Assembly: GCA_016235165.1 (NCBI GenBank) | Contig: JACRLX010000022.1 | Coordinates: 1 to 64,000, forward strand | Source: Rhodocyclales bacterium | GTDB lineage: Bacteria > Pseudomonadota > Gammaproteobacteria > Burkholderiales > Rhodocyclaceae | DNA: 64,000 nt | Reading direction: 5' to 3' | Part shown: piece after piece, positions 27,855-36,708 of the stretch | Layout: each line of letters starts with the position of its first letter | Numbering within the stretch: position 1 is the stretch's first letter | Notes under the pieces: model-generated | Told to the model about the DNA's origin: nothing | The model's database searches: none | The model's input: only the letters and a program-made list of their open reading frames with translations | Made by a program: the position numbers and the translations under genes

Positions 27855-29096
27855 TTATAGAAGAGTGAATTTTTCCGTCGATTCGTTGTAGCGCACCAGC
27901 GCGTACCAGAGCAGCAGCAGGGCGCCTCCAAAAAGCAGGGTCCAGCCCCAGCCGTGCCACATCTCGGGCAGGTAGGCCTGGAAGCCGATTCGGGTCATCT
28001 CCCAGGTTTCGACATTGGTTTCGTCGATGGTGGTGAGGCCGAGCTTCTTGAACACGGCGCTGGCGGTCGAGCCCATCCAGGAAAAGAAGAACATGGTTAC
28101 CCACAGCTTGAGGTGGCCTTCGCCCATGCGCCACAGCGAGCCCGAGGCGCAGCCGCCGGCGAAGACCATGCCGATGCCGAAGATCAGGCCGCCGACCAGC
28201 GAGCCGATCCAGAACGCGGGCGGGATCGCCAGGTAGGGGTCGATGACCTTCTTCTGGAACAGCAGCGCGGCGATCGGTATGCCGATGGCCAGCGCCAGGA
28301 TCACGGCCTTGGTCATGTCGCCCTCGGCGGTCATGAAGGGTTCGCGGAAGGCGCGGGCGAAGCACAGGCGCGAGCGGTGCATGATGAAGCCGATGGCGAA
28401 GCCGGCGACCACGATCACCGCGCGCGCGGCGAGCTTCTCGTCGGCCGAGCCCCACCACTGCGTGGCCCACAGCAGCACGCCGACGATCACCGCCAGGCCG
28501 AGCCAGGGAAAATTGTTGCGCAGGCCTTCCGGCACATCGAGGGCCGGCGGCGCCTGCATGCCCCATTCGATGTGGTCGAGCGTCCACAGCAGCAGCTTGA
28601 GCCCGATCGCGGCGCCGGCCAGCAGCCCGGCCCACATCGCCCAGCCGGCGGGCGAGGAATGCAGCACCGGATTGAAGAAGCCGCCCGTGGTGCAGCCGCC
28701 GGCCAGCGCCGCGCCGATCCCGAGCAGGCTGCCGCCCGCGGCGGCCCAGGCGTATTCCAGCGGCGGCGGCCGGTTGGGGCTGAACTGGCGCGACAGCAGC
28801 GCGGCGGCGAAGGCGCCCAGCACCAGCATGATGTTCATCAGCGACATGCGGTGCATCAGCCAGCCGTCGAGTTCCTGCGGCACGCCGAGGATGGGGCCAA
28901 GGCCGATCAGGTTGTTGAACCAGTCGCCCCAGAACTTGACGCCGCCGAACACGCCCCAGACCAGGCCCGAGAGCATCAGTCCGATGATGGTCAGCACCAG
29001 CAGCATGGCGCCGACGAAGGGCGACCATTCCTCGACGAAGATCGTTTGGTAGTCGGCCTTGAAGCCGGCCCGCCAGGGGGAACCGTTCTCGCTCAT
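27855..29096 (-). CDS. YeeE/YedE family sulfur (thiosulfate) transporter, long form
   Basis: A 413-residue membrane protein from ATG 29096. The two family cysteine motifs are AALAGGCTTGGFFNP and VFAGGCASGSLWRMG, plus the central IMHRSRLCFARAFREPF; these conserved cysteines line the uptake path in the thiosulfate transporter TsuA (YeeE). About ten hydrophobic segments are visible. The start overlaps the shorter YeeE gene by 4 bp, and the rhodanese gene follows 11 bp later. Selenium uptake is the other role proposed for this family. Confidence 0.92.
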   Translation of the reverse strand: MSENGSPWRAGFKADYQTIFVEEWSPFVGAMLLVLTIIGLMLSGLVWGVFGGVKFWGDWFNNLIGLGPILGVPQELDGWLMHRMSLMNIMLVLGAFAAALLSRQFSPNRPPPLEYAWAAAGGSLLGIGAALAGGCTTGGFFNPVLHSSPAGWAMWAGLLAGAAIGLKLLLWTLDHIEWGMQAPPALDVPEGLRNNFPWLGLAVIVGVLLWATQWWGSADEKLAARAVIVVAGFAIGFIMHRSRLCFARAFREPFMTAEGDMTKAVILALAIGIPIAALLFQKKVIDPYLAIPPAFWIGSLVGGLIFGIGMVFAGGCASGSLWRMGEGHLKLWVTMFFFSWMGSTASAVFKKLGLTTIDETNVETWEMTRIGFQAYLPEMWHGWGWTLLFGGALLLLWYALVRYNESTEKFTLL

Positions 29097-29704
29097 GTTG
29101 TGGGGCAGGCGCCCTCGACCGCCTCCTGGGCGGTGACCGGACCGCCCTTGCGGCGTTCGAGCCAGGAGCCGACAAAAAACACGCCAACCAGCGCGACCAC
29201 GAGTATGGCGATCATCACCGGGTCGGAAATCTCGTAGGCGTCGGCGAAGGTGTCGCCCTCGGCAATGAGGCCGGCGGATTTCAGCGATTTCAGCGTGGCG
29301 CCGTAGAACACGGCGAATCCCGCCGTGCCGGTGATGACGCCGACGACGAAGACCAGGGCGTCGATGCGACCGGAGAACAGGCCGGCGACCGAGGTGCCGG
29401 GGCAATAGCCGCCGACGGCGAAGCCGGCGCCGACCAGCGCGCCGCCCACGGCAGCGGCCACCAGCGCGGCCTGCGGTACCGCGATCGAGTCGGGCTTGAG
29501 CAGGCCGGTGAGGCGCAGCAGCCAAAGGCCGACAGCCGCCACCACGATGGCGGTAAACATCACCTTGAACACCGCCCAGTCGCGCAACCTGAATTGCGCG
29601 CTCAGTTTCACGGGGCTGCCGAAGCCGGCGTTTTCCAGCACGTAGCCGAACAGGATGCCGCAGAGCAGGCCGGAGATCATTCCATTGTCGTTGAGCGGGA
29701 ACAT
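29093..29704 (-). CDS. YeeE/YedE family membrane protein, short form B
   Basis: A 203-residue protein with about five hydrophobic segments, corresponding to half of a full YeeE. The family motif is GFAVGGYCPGTSVAG with the central cysteine, near residue 105. ATG at 29704 is used; it lies one base after the previous gene's stop codon. It probably pairs with the following YeeE proteins in one transport complex, an inference from tight coupling. Confidence 0.9.
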   Translation of the reverse strand: MFPLNDNGMISGLLCGILFGYVLENAGFGSPVKLSAQFRLRDWAVFKVMFTAIVVAAVGLWLLRLTGLLKPDSIAVPQAALVAAAVGGALVGAGFAVGGYCPGTSVAGLFSGRIDALVFVVGVITGTAGFAVFYGATLKSLKSAGLIAEGDTFADAYEISDPVMIAILVVALVGVFFVGSWLERRKGGPVTAQEAVEGACPTT

Positions 29705-29705
29705 T

Positions 29706-30230
29706 TCACACCCCCTTGACCAGGCGACTGACAATCATCCCGGTGACGAAAAACAGCGCGAGGAAGACGAAGGCGGAGACGCCCAGCGCGGCCGAGCCGG
29801 AAAGGCCGATACCGCTGGTGCAGCCGCCGGCGATGCGCGCACCGAAGCCGGCGAAGAAACCGCCCGCCAGCGACTTGATCAGCCGCGACCGGGCACCGAC
29901 GCTGCGTTCGCCGTCGAGTTGCACGCGGAAGCGTCCGGCCATGAAGGCAGCGAACAGCGCGCCGATGGCGACGCCGACGATTTCCCAGGTCATCCACGAG
30001 CCGAGCGGGCTGCCGTCGGCGACTTGCGGCCCGAGGTAGCCGTTGGCTTTGGTCGCCTCGGGCGCCAGTTGCAGGCCGACGCCGGCCACCAGATCATTGG
30101 CGGCGCCGCTGGCACCGAGTCCATGGCCCGAGAGCACGAAGGTAAGCAACAGGACGAGGCCGAGCACGATGCCGGCGACGAGGGGCGGCCAGAAGGGTTT
30201 GACCGGCCGCTTGTGGTTTGGAGTGTTCAT
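29706..30230 (-). CDS. YeeE/YedE family membrane protein, short form A
   Basis: A 174-residue protein with an N-terminal hydrophobic helix (about residues 15-35) and three more C-terminal ones. The family motif FFAGFGARIAGGCTSGIGLS carries the conserved cysteine near residue 137. First of three consecutive YeeE/YedE genes, one base from the next. A 101-bp gap separates it from the cytochrome c gene upstream, without a visible terminator. Confidence 0.9.
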   Translation of the reverse strand: MNTPNHKRPVKPFWPPLVAGIVLGLVLLLTFVLSGHGLGASGAANDLVAGVGLQLAPEATKANGYLGPQVADGSPLGSWMTWEIVGVAIGALFAAFMAGRFRVQLDGERSVGARSRLIKSLAGGFFAGFGARIAGGCTSGIGLSGSAALGVSAFVFLALFFVTGMIVSRLVKGV

Positions 30231-30331
30231 GGTCTTGCCTTTCGGTGTCGGGGGTTTCGCCGCGCGTCCGGATCATGACGAGCGGAAGCATCGCCGGGAC
30301 GGCGACGCTGCCACTTGCGATCGATCCGGAA

Positions 30332-30718
30332 TCAGCTGCAGGTGGCGGGGGCGTCGCCGTCCTTGGCACCCTTGGTCAGGAAGGCGGAAATGTCGTCCAT
30401 CAGTTCCTGGTCGGGGGTGTCGGCGAACTTCTCGGCCGCCTTGTTGCCGGACTTGATGCTGGCGCGGTAGGCCTTGCTGACGTATTGCTTGACCGTGTCC
30501 TTGCCCTTGGCGTGCTTGTCGGCTTTCAGGTAGGCGGCCCATTCGGCCTTGGTCTTGGTGCTCGGATTGATCGAGCCGACCGGCATCGCGGCATGGCAGG
30601 AGGTGCACACGCTGCGGTAATAGACGCGGCCGCGCTTCCAGTCGGCGTCGTAGGCGGAGGCCGAGGCGGCAATGACAGAGAGGATGGCGCCGGCGGCGAG
30701 GGTCTTGACGAGTTTCAT
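30332..30718 (-). CDS. Periplasmic monoheme cytochrome c of the octaheme operon
   Basis: A 128-residue protein with a signal peptide (ending SASA, about residue 22) and one heme motif CTSCH at about residues 38-42, followed by a lysine-rich helical part and a short C-terminal tail with a terminal CS. Third gene after the octaheme cytochrome and cytochrome b, 24 bp from the latter. Likely the soluble electron shuttle for that complex. Confidence 0.9.
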   Translation of the reverse strand: MKLVKTLAAGAILSVIAASASAYDADWKRGRVYYRSVCTSCHAAMPVGSINPSTKTKAEWAAYLKADKHAKGKDTVKQYVSKAYRASIKSGNKAAEKFADTPDQELMDDISAFLTKGAKDGDAPATCS

Positions 30719-30742
30719 GATTGTCTCCGTTGATGGTGGTTG

Positions 30743-31339
30743 TTAATCGACTTCTTCCCAGCCGGTGATCATGGCCTTGATGTGGGCCATGGGCGTGTGA
30801 CCGGCGGTGGTGAGATAGACGTGGGCGATGAGGAAGGCCAGCATCATGAAGGCGCCGATGGTGTGGCCGGTGGCGACCCATTCCAGCGACAGGTTGCCCA
30901 GGCCCCAGGCCGCCCACTTGTCGTAGAACAGGTAGAGCCCGCCGGTGACCCACAGCAGCGGGCCGACACAGACCAGGATGAACAGGTAGGCCAGGCGCTG
31001 CAGCGGGTTGTGCTTGCGCAAGGTGGTCAGGCGGAAGGGGTGGGGGGCGTTCTTGAAAATGCCGAACAGGTAGTAGTTCATCATGGCCACGACTTTCTCC
31101 GTGGTCGGGATGTACTGCTTCCACTCGCCGGTGGTGAAGTGCCAGAAGATGGCGAACACCCACAGCCCGATCAGCGTCCAGGCCGCCGTGCTGTGGTAGG
31201 CCACGGCCTTCTCGAAACCGAAGATCGAATAGACGCCATGGATGTCGAAGGCCGTGAGCATCAGGAAGATGATCAGCGCCGCCTGCGACCAGTGCCAGAA
31301 GCGTTCGAAGCGCTTGAAGACGTAGATACGTTCGGACAT
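30743..31339 (-). CDS. Membrane cytochrome b (quinone-linked, FdnI/PhsC-like)
   Basis: The 198-residue protein has four transmembrane helices with histidines placed as heme b ligands: RFWHWSQAALIIFLM, AVAYHSTAAWTLIGLW, VFAIFWHF and VATGHTIGAFMMLAFLIAHV. This resembles the di-heme cytochrome b subunits that link periplasmic reductases such as thiosulfate reductase or formate dehydrogenase to the quinone pool. It follows the octaheme gene by 11 bp, implying a joint complex. ATG 31339 is the start; longer frames are shadows. Confidence 0.9.
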   Translation of the reverse strand: MSERIYVFKRFERFWHWSQAALIIFLMLTAFDIHGVYSIFGFEKAVAYHSTAAWTLIGLWVFAIFWHFTTGEWKQYIPTTEKVVAMMNYYLFGIFKNAPHPFRLTTLRKHNPLQRLAYLFILVCVGPLLWVTGGLYLFYDKWAAWGLGNLSLEWVATGHTIGAFMMLAFLIAHVYLTTAGHTPMAHIKAMITGWEEVD

Positions 31340-31350
31340 GATTCTGCTCC

Positions 31351-32961
31351 TCAATTCTTGCGGCGCGTGACGATGCGCAGCGTGCCGTGGCCGATGACAC
31401 CGAGCAGCGTCAGCAGGACGATGGTCCAGCCGGCGGTGTCGATCAGCCGGTTGTTGTCGCGGGCGGGAAGATACACCCCGGTGATGCCGGCCAGGCGGCT
31501 TTCCCGGGCATGGCATTCGACGCAGCCCATGGCTTTGTCCTTGGGCGCCACCATGTGGGTGATCGGCCAGGACATTTCGGTCTTGATGAAGTCGTACTTG
31601 CCCGAGTACGGCGTGCCGGAATCCTTCATGCCGACCGGAATCGCCTTGTCCCAATCCAGGTTCTTCCAGAAGCCGGTGTCGTCGTTGCCGGCGGTGTGCG
31701 GCGTGATCAGGGTCTTGTTCACCGGGTCGTAGGGCTGCGAACCACGGAACACCTTCATTGGCCAGATCATCGACTTGCCGTCGGCCGGGCTGCCGCCCAT
31801 GCGGTTGATCGGCGTGCGCTGCTCTGACTTCTCGATCTTGTCGGTCAGCAGCGTGTACTTCACCTCGCCGTTGAACCAGGCGTACTCGGGCTTGACGTTC
31901 TCGGCCAAGGTGAAGTCGCCCTTGCGCGATTCGTAGGTGATGCGGCCCTTGGCGTCCTTCAGCGTGATGTGCTTGCCGTCCTTGTCGCGCTTTCCGGCGG
32001 TGGACCAGTCCCAGGTTATCTTGGTGGCGATGCCGCCGCGGGCGTAAGTCGGGATGTGGCAGGTCTGGCAGGCGATCCTGGTCGCGTGCTGGTTGAGGCG
32101 TGCCTCCTTCTTGTGCGGGGCGTTGTCGTGGCAGGCGACGCAGGTGGCCGGGTTGCCGCTGCCAGCCTTGCCGCGCACCTGGATGCCCTTGTCGTCCTTC
32201 GCTGTGGGCGTATAGCGGCTGCCGGCGACATCATGGCTCGATGACTTGTGGCAGGTGCCGCAGGTGAAGTCGAGGCCCTCGGCATCCATATGCACATCAA
32301 TGGCCTTGGTCGGCGCGGCGAGCGAGGAATCCATGTCGCCGTGCTTGACGCCGTCGCCGCCGCCGCCGTTGAAGTGGCAGCTGCCGCAGGTGTCGCGGCT
32401 GGACTTGCCGACCTTCTGCGCGATCTTGGAAAGGTCGATGCCCTTGATGATCTTGCCCGAGCCGGGCGGGAACTCGGTGTCCCTGGTCACCGGGTTGCCG
32501 GCGAATCCGGGCGGCTTCCTGTAGTTGCCCGTGGTGTCATGGCAGACGATGCAATCGACGTTCTCTTCCTTCGAGAAATCGAAGTTGGCGTCCTTCCAGC
32601 CGTAGCCGACGTGGCAGGAGGTGCAGGAGGCGTAGTTGGAGGGAATCGAGATGCAGAAGTTGTTGAGCACTTTCTTCTTGCCCAGCACCTGTTTGGTGTC
32701 CGGGTTCATGAACTCCCACTTCCAGTGCTTGGTGCGGTGGATCTGGCCGGCGGCCTCGGTGTGGCATTCGAGGCAGGCCTTGGTGACCTCCGGACCGGAG
32801 TCGAAGGTCTTTTGCAGTTGCTTGAATTTTGTGTGGTCGGCCGTCGTCGTCAGCTTGACGGGCTTGGGTTCGGGCTTGGTTTCCTCAGCGTATGCTGGGC
32901 CTGAGGCCAGCCAGCTGGCGCAGCACAGTGCCAGTGTGGTCTTGATCAAACGGGTTTTCAT
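31351..32961 (-). CDS. otr: Octaheme tetrathionate reductase-family cytochrome c
   Basis: A 536-residue protein with a signal peptide (ending AYA, about residue 25), eight CXXCH motifs (CLECH, CTSCH, CIVCH, CGSCH, CGTCH, CVACH, CQTCH, CVECH) and a C-terminal membrane helix (GWTIVLLTLLGVIGHGTL). Layout fits the Shewanella OTR family, which reduces tetrathionate, nitrite and hydroxylamine in vitro; the physiological substrate is not settled. Here the neighbouring rhodanese and YeeE genes favour a sulfur substrate. An FNR-type site stands upstream. Confidence 0.9.
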   Translation of the reverse strand: MKTRLIKTTLALCCASWLASGPAYAEETKPEPKPVKLTTTADHTKFKQLQKTFDSGPEVTKACLECHTEAAGQIHRTKHWKWEFMNPDTKQVLGKKKVLNNFCISIPSNYASCTSCHVGYGWKDANFDFSKEENVDCIVCHDTTGNYRKPPGFAGNPVTRDTEFPPGSGKIIKGIDLSKIAQKVGKSSRDTCGSCHFNGGGGDGVKHGDMDSSLAAPTKAIDVHMDAEGLDFTCGTCHKSSSHDVAGSRYTPTAKDDKGIQVRGKAGSGNPATCVACHDNAPHKKEARLNQHATRIACQTCHIPTYARGGIATKITWDWSTAGKRDKDGKHITLKDAKGRITYESRKGDFTLAENVKPEYAWFNGEVKYTLLTDKIEKSEQRTPINRMGGSPADGKSMIWPMKVFRGSQPYDPVNKTLITPHTAGNDDTGFWKNLDWDKAIPVGMKDSGTPYSGKYDFIKTEMSWPITHMVAPKDKAMGCVECHARESRLAGITGVYLPARDNNRLIDTAGWTIVLLTLLGVIGHGTLRIVTRRKN

Positions 32962-33005
32962 GATTCATCCCCACGGGTATCGGAATATCAGATGTTATGA
33001 AAATC

Positions 33006-33046
33006 ATTATCTGCTTATATACGCGATGGGTTTTGACCGAAGTCAA
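33006..33046 (-). promoter_or_regulatory. FNR/ANR-type class-II promoter of the octaheme operon
   Basis: The palindrome TTGAC-CGAA-GTCAA at 33033-33046 differs from the FNR consensus TTGAT-N4-ATCAA at only the two inner bases. A -10-like GATAAT lies at 33006-33011 on the minus strand. The centre-to-centre distance of 31 bp matches a class-II site at about -41.5. This predicts induction under low oxygen, some 40-45 bp upstream of the octaheme start codon. Confidence 0.65.
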
Positions 33047-33089
33047 AGAAATCATTCAGATAGAGCCCCGTACTTGCCGCAGCTTGACG

Positions 33090-34937
33090 TCAGGACAGCT
33101 GTGAAATGTCCCTCACCGCGCCGGTATCGGCCGAGGTGGTCAGCGCGGCATAGGCCTTCAGCGCCGCTGACACCTCACGTTGGCGGGAGGCCGGCTTCCA
33201 GGCCGCGGTACCGCGCGCTTCCATTGCCGTTCGCCGTGCCGCCAGCGCCGACTTTTCGACCATCAGTTCGATGCGCCGATTGGGGATGTCGATTTCGATC
33301 GTGTCACCCTCCTCGACCAGGCCGATGGTGCCGCCGGCCGCCGCTTCGGGCGAGGCGTGGCCGATGGAAAGCCCTGAGGTGCCGCCTGAGAATCGCCCGT
33401 CGGTGAGCAGGGCACAGGCCTTGCCCAGGCCCTTGGACTTGAGGTAGCTGGTCGGGTAGAGCATTTCCTGCATGCCTGGCCCGCCCTTGGGGCCTTCATA
33501 GACCACCACCACGATGTCGCCGGCGACGATCTGGTCGGCGAGAATCTTTTCCACTGCCTCTTCCTGCGACTGGCAGACGCGGGCGCGGCCGGTGAAGCGC
33601 AGGTTCGAATCATCGACGCCGGCGGTCTTGACGATGCAGCCCTTCGCGGCGATGTTGCCGAACAGCACGGCCAGGCCGCCGTCCTGCGAATAGGCATGCG
33701 CCTGATCGCGGATGCAGCCCTTGGCGCGGTCGAGGTCCAGCGTCGGGTAGCGGCGCGACTGCGAGAAGGCCACCTGGGTCGGCACGCCGCCCGGCGCGGC
33801 GCGGTAGAACTCATGCACGGCCGGGGTGTGGTTACGCTTGACGTCGCAGCAGTCCAGCGCCTCGCCCATGGAGGGATACAGTACGGTCGGGCACTCGCGG
33901 TTGATCAGCCCGGCGCGGTCGAGTTCGCCAAGGATGGCCATGATGCCGCCGGCGCGATGCACGTCTTCCATGTGGTACTTCTGCGTCGCCGGCGCCACCT
34001 TGGCCAGGCAGGGCACCTTGCGCGACATGCGGTCGATGTCGGCCATGGTGAAATTCACGCCGCCTTCGCGCGCGGCGGCCAAGAGGTGCAGCACGGTATT
34101 GGTCGAGCCGCCCATGGCGATGTCCAGCGCGATGGCGTTTTCGAAGGCGCCGATGCTGGCAATCGAGCGCGGCAGCACCGAGGCGTCGTTGTTGTCGTAC
34201 CAGCGCTCGCACAGTTCCACGGCGAGCTGCCCGGCCTTGACGAACAGTTTCTTGCGGTCGGCGTGGGTGGCGACGATGGAGCCGTTGCCCGGCAGCGCCA
34301 GGCCCAGCGCTTCGGTCAGGCAGTTCATCGAGTTGGCGGTGAACATGCCCGAGCAGGAGCCGCAGGTCGGGCAGGCGGAGCGCTCCATGGCATTGACATC
34401 GGCGTCGGAGTTCTTCGAATCCGCGGCTTCGATCATGGCGTCGATCAGGTCCACCATGCGGTACTCGCCATGCCACTTGACCTTGCCGGCTTCCATCGGC
34501 CCGCCGGAAACGAACACGGTGGGAATGTTGAGGCGCAGCGAGGCCATCAGCATGCCTGGGGTGATCTTGTCGCAGTTCGAGATGCAGACCATGGCATCGG
34601 CACAATGCGCATTCACCATGTACTCGACCGAGTCGGCAATCAGTTCGCGCGAAGGCAGCGAATACAGCATGCCGCCGTGGCCCATGGCGATGCCGTCATC
34701 GACCGCGATGGTGTTGAACTCCTTGGCCACGCCGCCGGCGGCCTCGATCTCGCGCGCCACCAACTGGCCGAGGTCCTTCAGATGCACGTGGCCGGGCACG
34801 AACTGGGTGAAGGAATTGACCACCGCGACGATGGGCTTGCCGAAATCGTTGTCCTTCATGCCGGTGGCACGCCACAGGGCGCGCGCGCCGGCCATGTTGC
34901 GGCCGTGGGTCGAGGTGCGGGAACGATAGGCGGGCAT
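33090..34937 (-). CDS. ilvD: Dihydroxy-acid dehydratase
   Basis: Fe-S dehydratase of branched-chain amino acid synthesis. The 615-residue protein starts at ATG 34937 with [20 protein letters not shown]. Cluster cysteines lie in [18 protein letters not shown] and [17 protein letters not shown], and [20 protein letters not shown] is the C-terminal family signature. Frames running upstream past 34937 belong to the opposite strand of lgt. Convergent neighbours: none; ilvD and lgt are divergent with a 112-bp gap. Confidence 0.97.
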   Translation of the reverse strand: MPAYRSRTSTHGRNMAGARALWRATGMKDNDFGKPIVAVVNSFTQFVPGHVHLKDLGQLVAREIEAAGGVAKEFNTIAVDDGIAMGHGGMLYSLPSRELIADSVEYMVNAHCADAMVCISNCDKITPGMLMASLRLNIPTVFVSGGPMEAGKVKWHGEYRMVDLIDAMIEAADSKNSDADVNAMERSACPTCGSCSGMFTANSMNCLTEALGLALPGNGSIVATHADRKKLFVKAGQLAVELCERWYDNNDASVLPRSIASIGAFENAIALDIAMGGSTNTVLHLLAAAREGGVNFTMADIDRMSRKVPCLAKVAPATQKYHMEDVHRAGGIMAILGELDRAGLINRECPTVLYPSMGEALDCCDVKRNHTPAVHEFYRAAPGGVPTQVAFSQSRRYPTLDLDRAKGCIRDQAHAYSQDGGLAVLFGNIAAKGCIVKTAGVDDSNLRFTGRARVCQSQEEAVEKILADQIVAGDIVVVVYEGPKGGPGMQEMLYPTSYLKSKGLGKACALLTDGRFSGGTSGLSIGHASPEAAAGGTIGLVEEGDTIEIDIPNRRIELMVEKSALAARRTAMEARGTAAWKPASRQREVSAALKAYAALTTSADTGAVRDISQLS

Positions 34938-35049
34938 CGGGAGTCTCCGTGGCGAAGCGGCTGGGCGAAGCGCGCATTTTATCGCCGTCCCGCCAGCGCC
35001 AGCGCTCTGCGTCCCTCCGGGAACTTTGCTGCCGGCTAGAATCGCCGGC

Positions 35050-35847
35050 ATGCTGATCCACCCCCAATTCGACCCCGTCGCCATTGCCATCGGCCCGCTC
35101 GCCGTGCGCTGGTACGGCCTGATGTATCTCGCCGGCTTTCTGGCCTTCATCTGGCTGGGCAAGCGGCGTGCGGCGCGCCAGCCCTGGCATGGCATGAGCG
35201 CGCAGGATGTCGATGACCTGCTGTTCTATGGCGTGTTTGGCGTGATCCTCGGCGGGCGGCTGGGTCAGGTGCTGTTCTACGAGCCGGGCTATTACCTTTC
35301 GCACCCGCTGGAGATTCTCGCCGTGTGGAAGGGCGGCATGTCCTTCCACGGCGGTTTCCTTGGCGTGCTGGCGGCGATGGCGCTCTGGGGCCGCAAGGCG
35401 GGCAAGGGCTTCTTCCAGGTTACCGACTTCATCGCGCCGCTGGTGCCGCTGGGACTGATGGCGGGGCGCATCGGCAATTTCATCAATGGCGAACTTTGGG
35501 GACGGGTGGCCGATCCCGGCCTGCCTTGGGCGATGGTGTTCCCGCATGTCGACCCCTTGCCGCGCCATCCGTCGCCGCTGTATCAGGCGGCCGGCGAAGG
35601 CTTGCTGCTGTTCCTGCTGCTGTGGTGGTTTTCGGCGCGGCGGCGAAACACCGGCGCCGTTTCGGGCATGTTCCTGGTCGGCTATGGCGGCTTCCGTTTT
35701 CTTGCCGAATACTTTCGCGAGCCCGACCATGGCATCTTCGGGCTGTCCTACACGGTCAGCATGGGGCAATGGCTGAGCCTGCCCATGGTCTGCTTCGGCC
35801 TTTGGTTGCTGCTGAGAAAAAAATCGGGCACTCCGGATGCCGGCTGA
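35050..35847 (+). CDS. lgt: Prolipoprotein diacylglyceryl transferase
   Basis: Membrane enzyme that transfers diacylglycerol to the lipobox cysteine of prolipoproteins. The 265-residue product has seven hydrophobic segments, the HGGFLG motif in [14 protein letters not shown] and the signature [18 protein letters not shown] near residue 145. ATG at 35050 follows a short leader; an earlier in-frame codon at 35026 has no support. Confidence 0.96.
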   Translation: MLIHPQFDPVAIAIGPLAVRWYGLMYLAGFLAFIWLGKRRAARQPWHGMSAQDVDDLLFYGVFGVILGGRLGQVLFYEPGYYLSHPLEILAVWKGGMSFHGGFLGVLAAMALWGRKAGKGFFQVTDFIAPLVPLGLMAGRIGNFINGELWGRVADPGLPWAMVFPHVDPLPRHPSPLYQAAGEGLLLFLLLWWFSARRRNTGAVSGMFLVGYGGFRFLAEYFREPDHGIFGLSYTVSMGQWLSLPMVCFGLWLLLRKKSGTPDAG

Positions 35848-35876
35848 GGAGGAGGTGCAGAGTTGCCGGCATCCGG
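35833..35876. repeat. Inverted repeat at the lgt stop codon
   Basis: Perfect 12-bp arms CCGGATGCCGGC (35833-35844) and GCCGGCATCCGG (35865-35876) with a 20-nt loop. The lgt stop is at 35845-35847. No T-run follows, so termination would be weak or factor-dependent; 3'-end protection is another option. The following 163 bp up to the regulator gene hold nothing I can identify. Confidence 0.55.
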
Positions 35877-36039
35877 TGGCGACTTTGTGCCGAAGCCGCC
35901 AAGGCCCAAGCAGCCATACCGGGGTAATTCTCGGGGAATTCCCTCCGGCGCCCGTCCGTACCCAGGAGACGGGCTGACTGCCTGAAAACAGTCTCGCGCA
36001 GGCGGGGATTCCCGGCCATCGGGGAAACCCCTATTTGCG

Positions 36040-36708
36040 TCAGTCGGGCGTGATCAGCCCGTTGCGCATGGCAAAACGCGTGAGGCCGGCGACGTCACGG
36101 ATACCCAGTCTTTCCATGATCTGCGCACGATGGGTTTCGACGGTCTTGATGCTGATCGAGAGCTTGTCGGCGATGCTGCGTGTGGAGTGACCTTCGGCAA
36201 CCAGCTGGAGGATTTGCCGCTGGCGCGGGGTGACCTGGTCGAGGGGTTTGGGCGCCGCATCCGAGCCGGCTTGTGCCTGCTGCAAAAGATCGTCGGCAAT
36301 GCGCCCGGCGATGCTCGCCGACAGGTAGCGCCCGCCGCCTGCCACCACGCGGATGGCCAACGCAAGTTCCTCGGGGGCCGTGTCCTTGACCACGTATCCG
36401 GCGGCGCCGGCGCGCAGTGCCTCCAGCACATAGCTTTCGGCGGTATGCATGGACAAGGCGAGGCAGCGCGTGGTTGGTGCGTCCCGCGCCGCGCGGGCGA
36501 TCACGTCGAGGCCGGAAAGCCCTGGCATGGTCAGGTCGACCAAGGCCACGGCGGGCTGCAGCTGGCGGATCAGGCGCGCGGCCTCGATACCATCCGCCGC
36601 TTCGGCGACGACTTCGCAACTCGGAATGCCTCCCAGCAGGGCGCGCAGGCCGGCGCGCATCAGGGCGTGGTCGTCAGCCAGCAGCAGACGAGTGCGTGGA
36701 GCGTTCAT
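36040..36708 (-). CDS. NarL/FixJ-type response regulator
   Basis: A 222-residue two-domain regulator. The receiver domain has LLLADDHALMRAGLRALL, phospho-aspartate in VALVDLTMPGLSG, and Lys in GYVVKDTAPEE. A LuxR-type helix-turn-helix at about residues 155-215 contains TPRQRQILQLVAEGHSTRS and VETHRAQIMERL. It overlaps the kinase gene by 35 bp. Target genes are unknown; no NarX-like nitrate motif is seen in the partner. Confidence 0.92.
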   Translation of the reverse strand: MNAPRTRLLLADDHALMRAGLRALLGGIPSCEVVAEAADGIEAARLIRQLQPAVALVDLTMPGLSGLDVIARAARDAPTTRCLALSMHTAESYVLEALRAGAAGYVVKDTAPEELALAIRVVAGGGRYLSASIAGRIADDLLQQAQAGSDAAPKPLDQVTPRQRQILQLVAEGHSTRSIADKLSISIKTVETHRAQIMERLGIRDVAGLTRFAMRNGLITPD

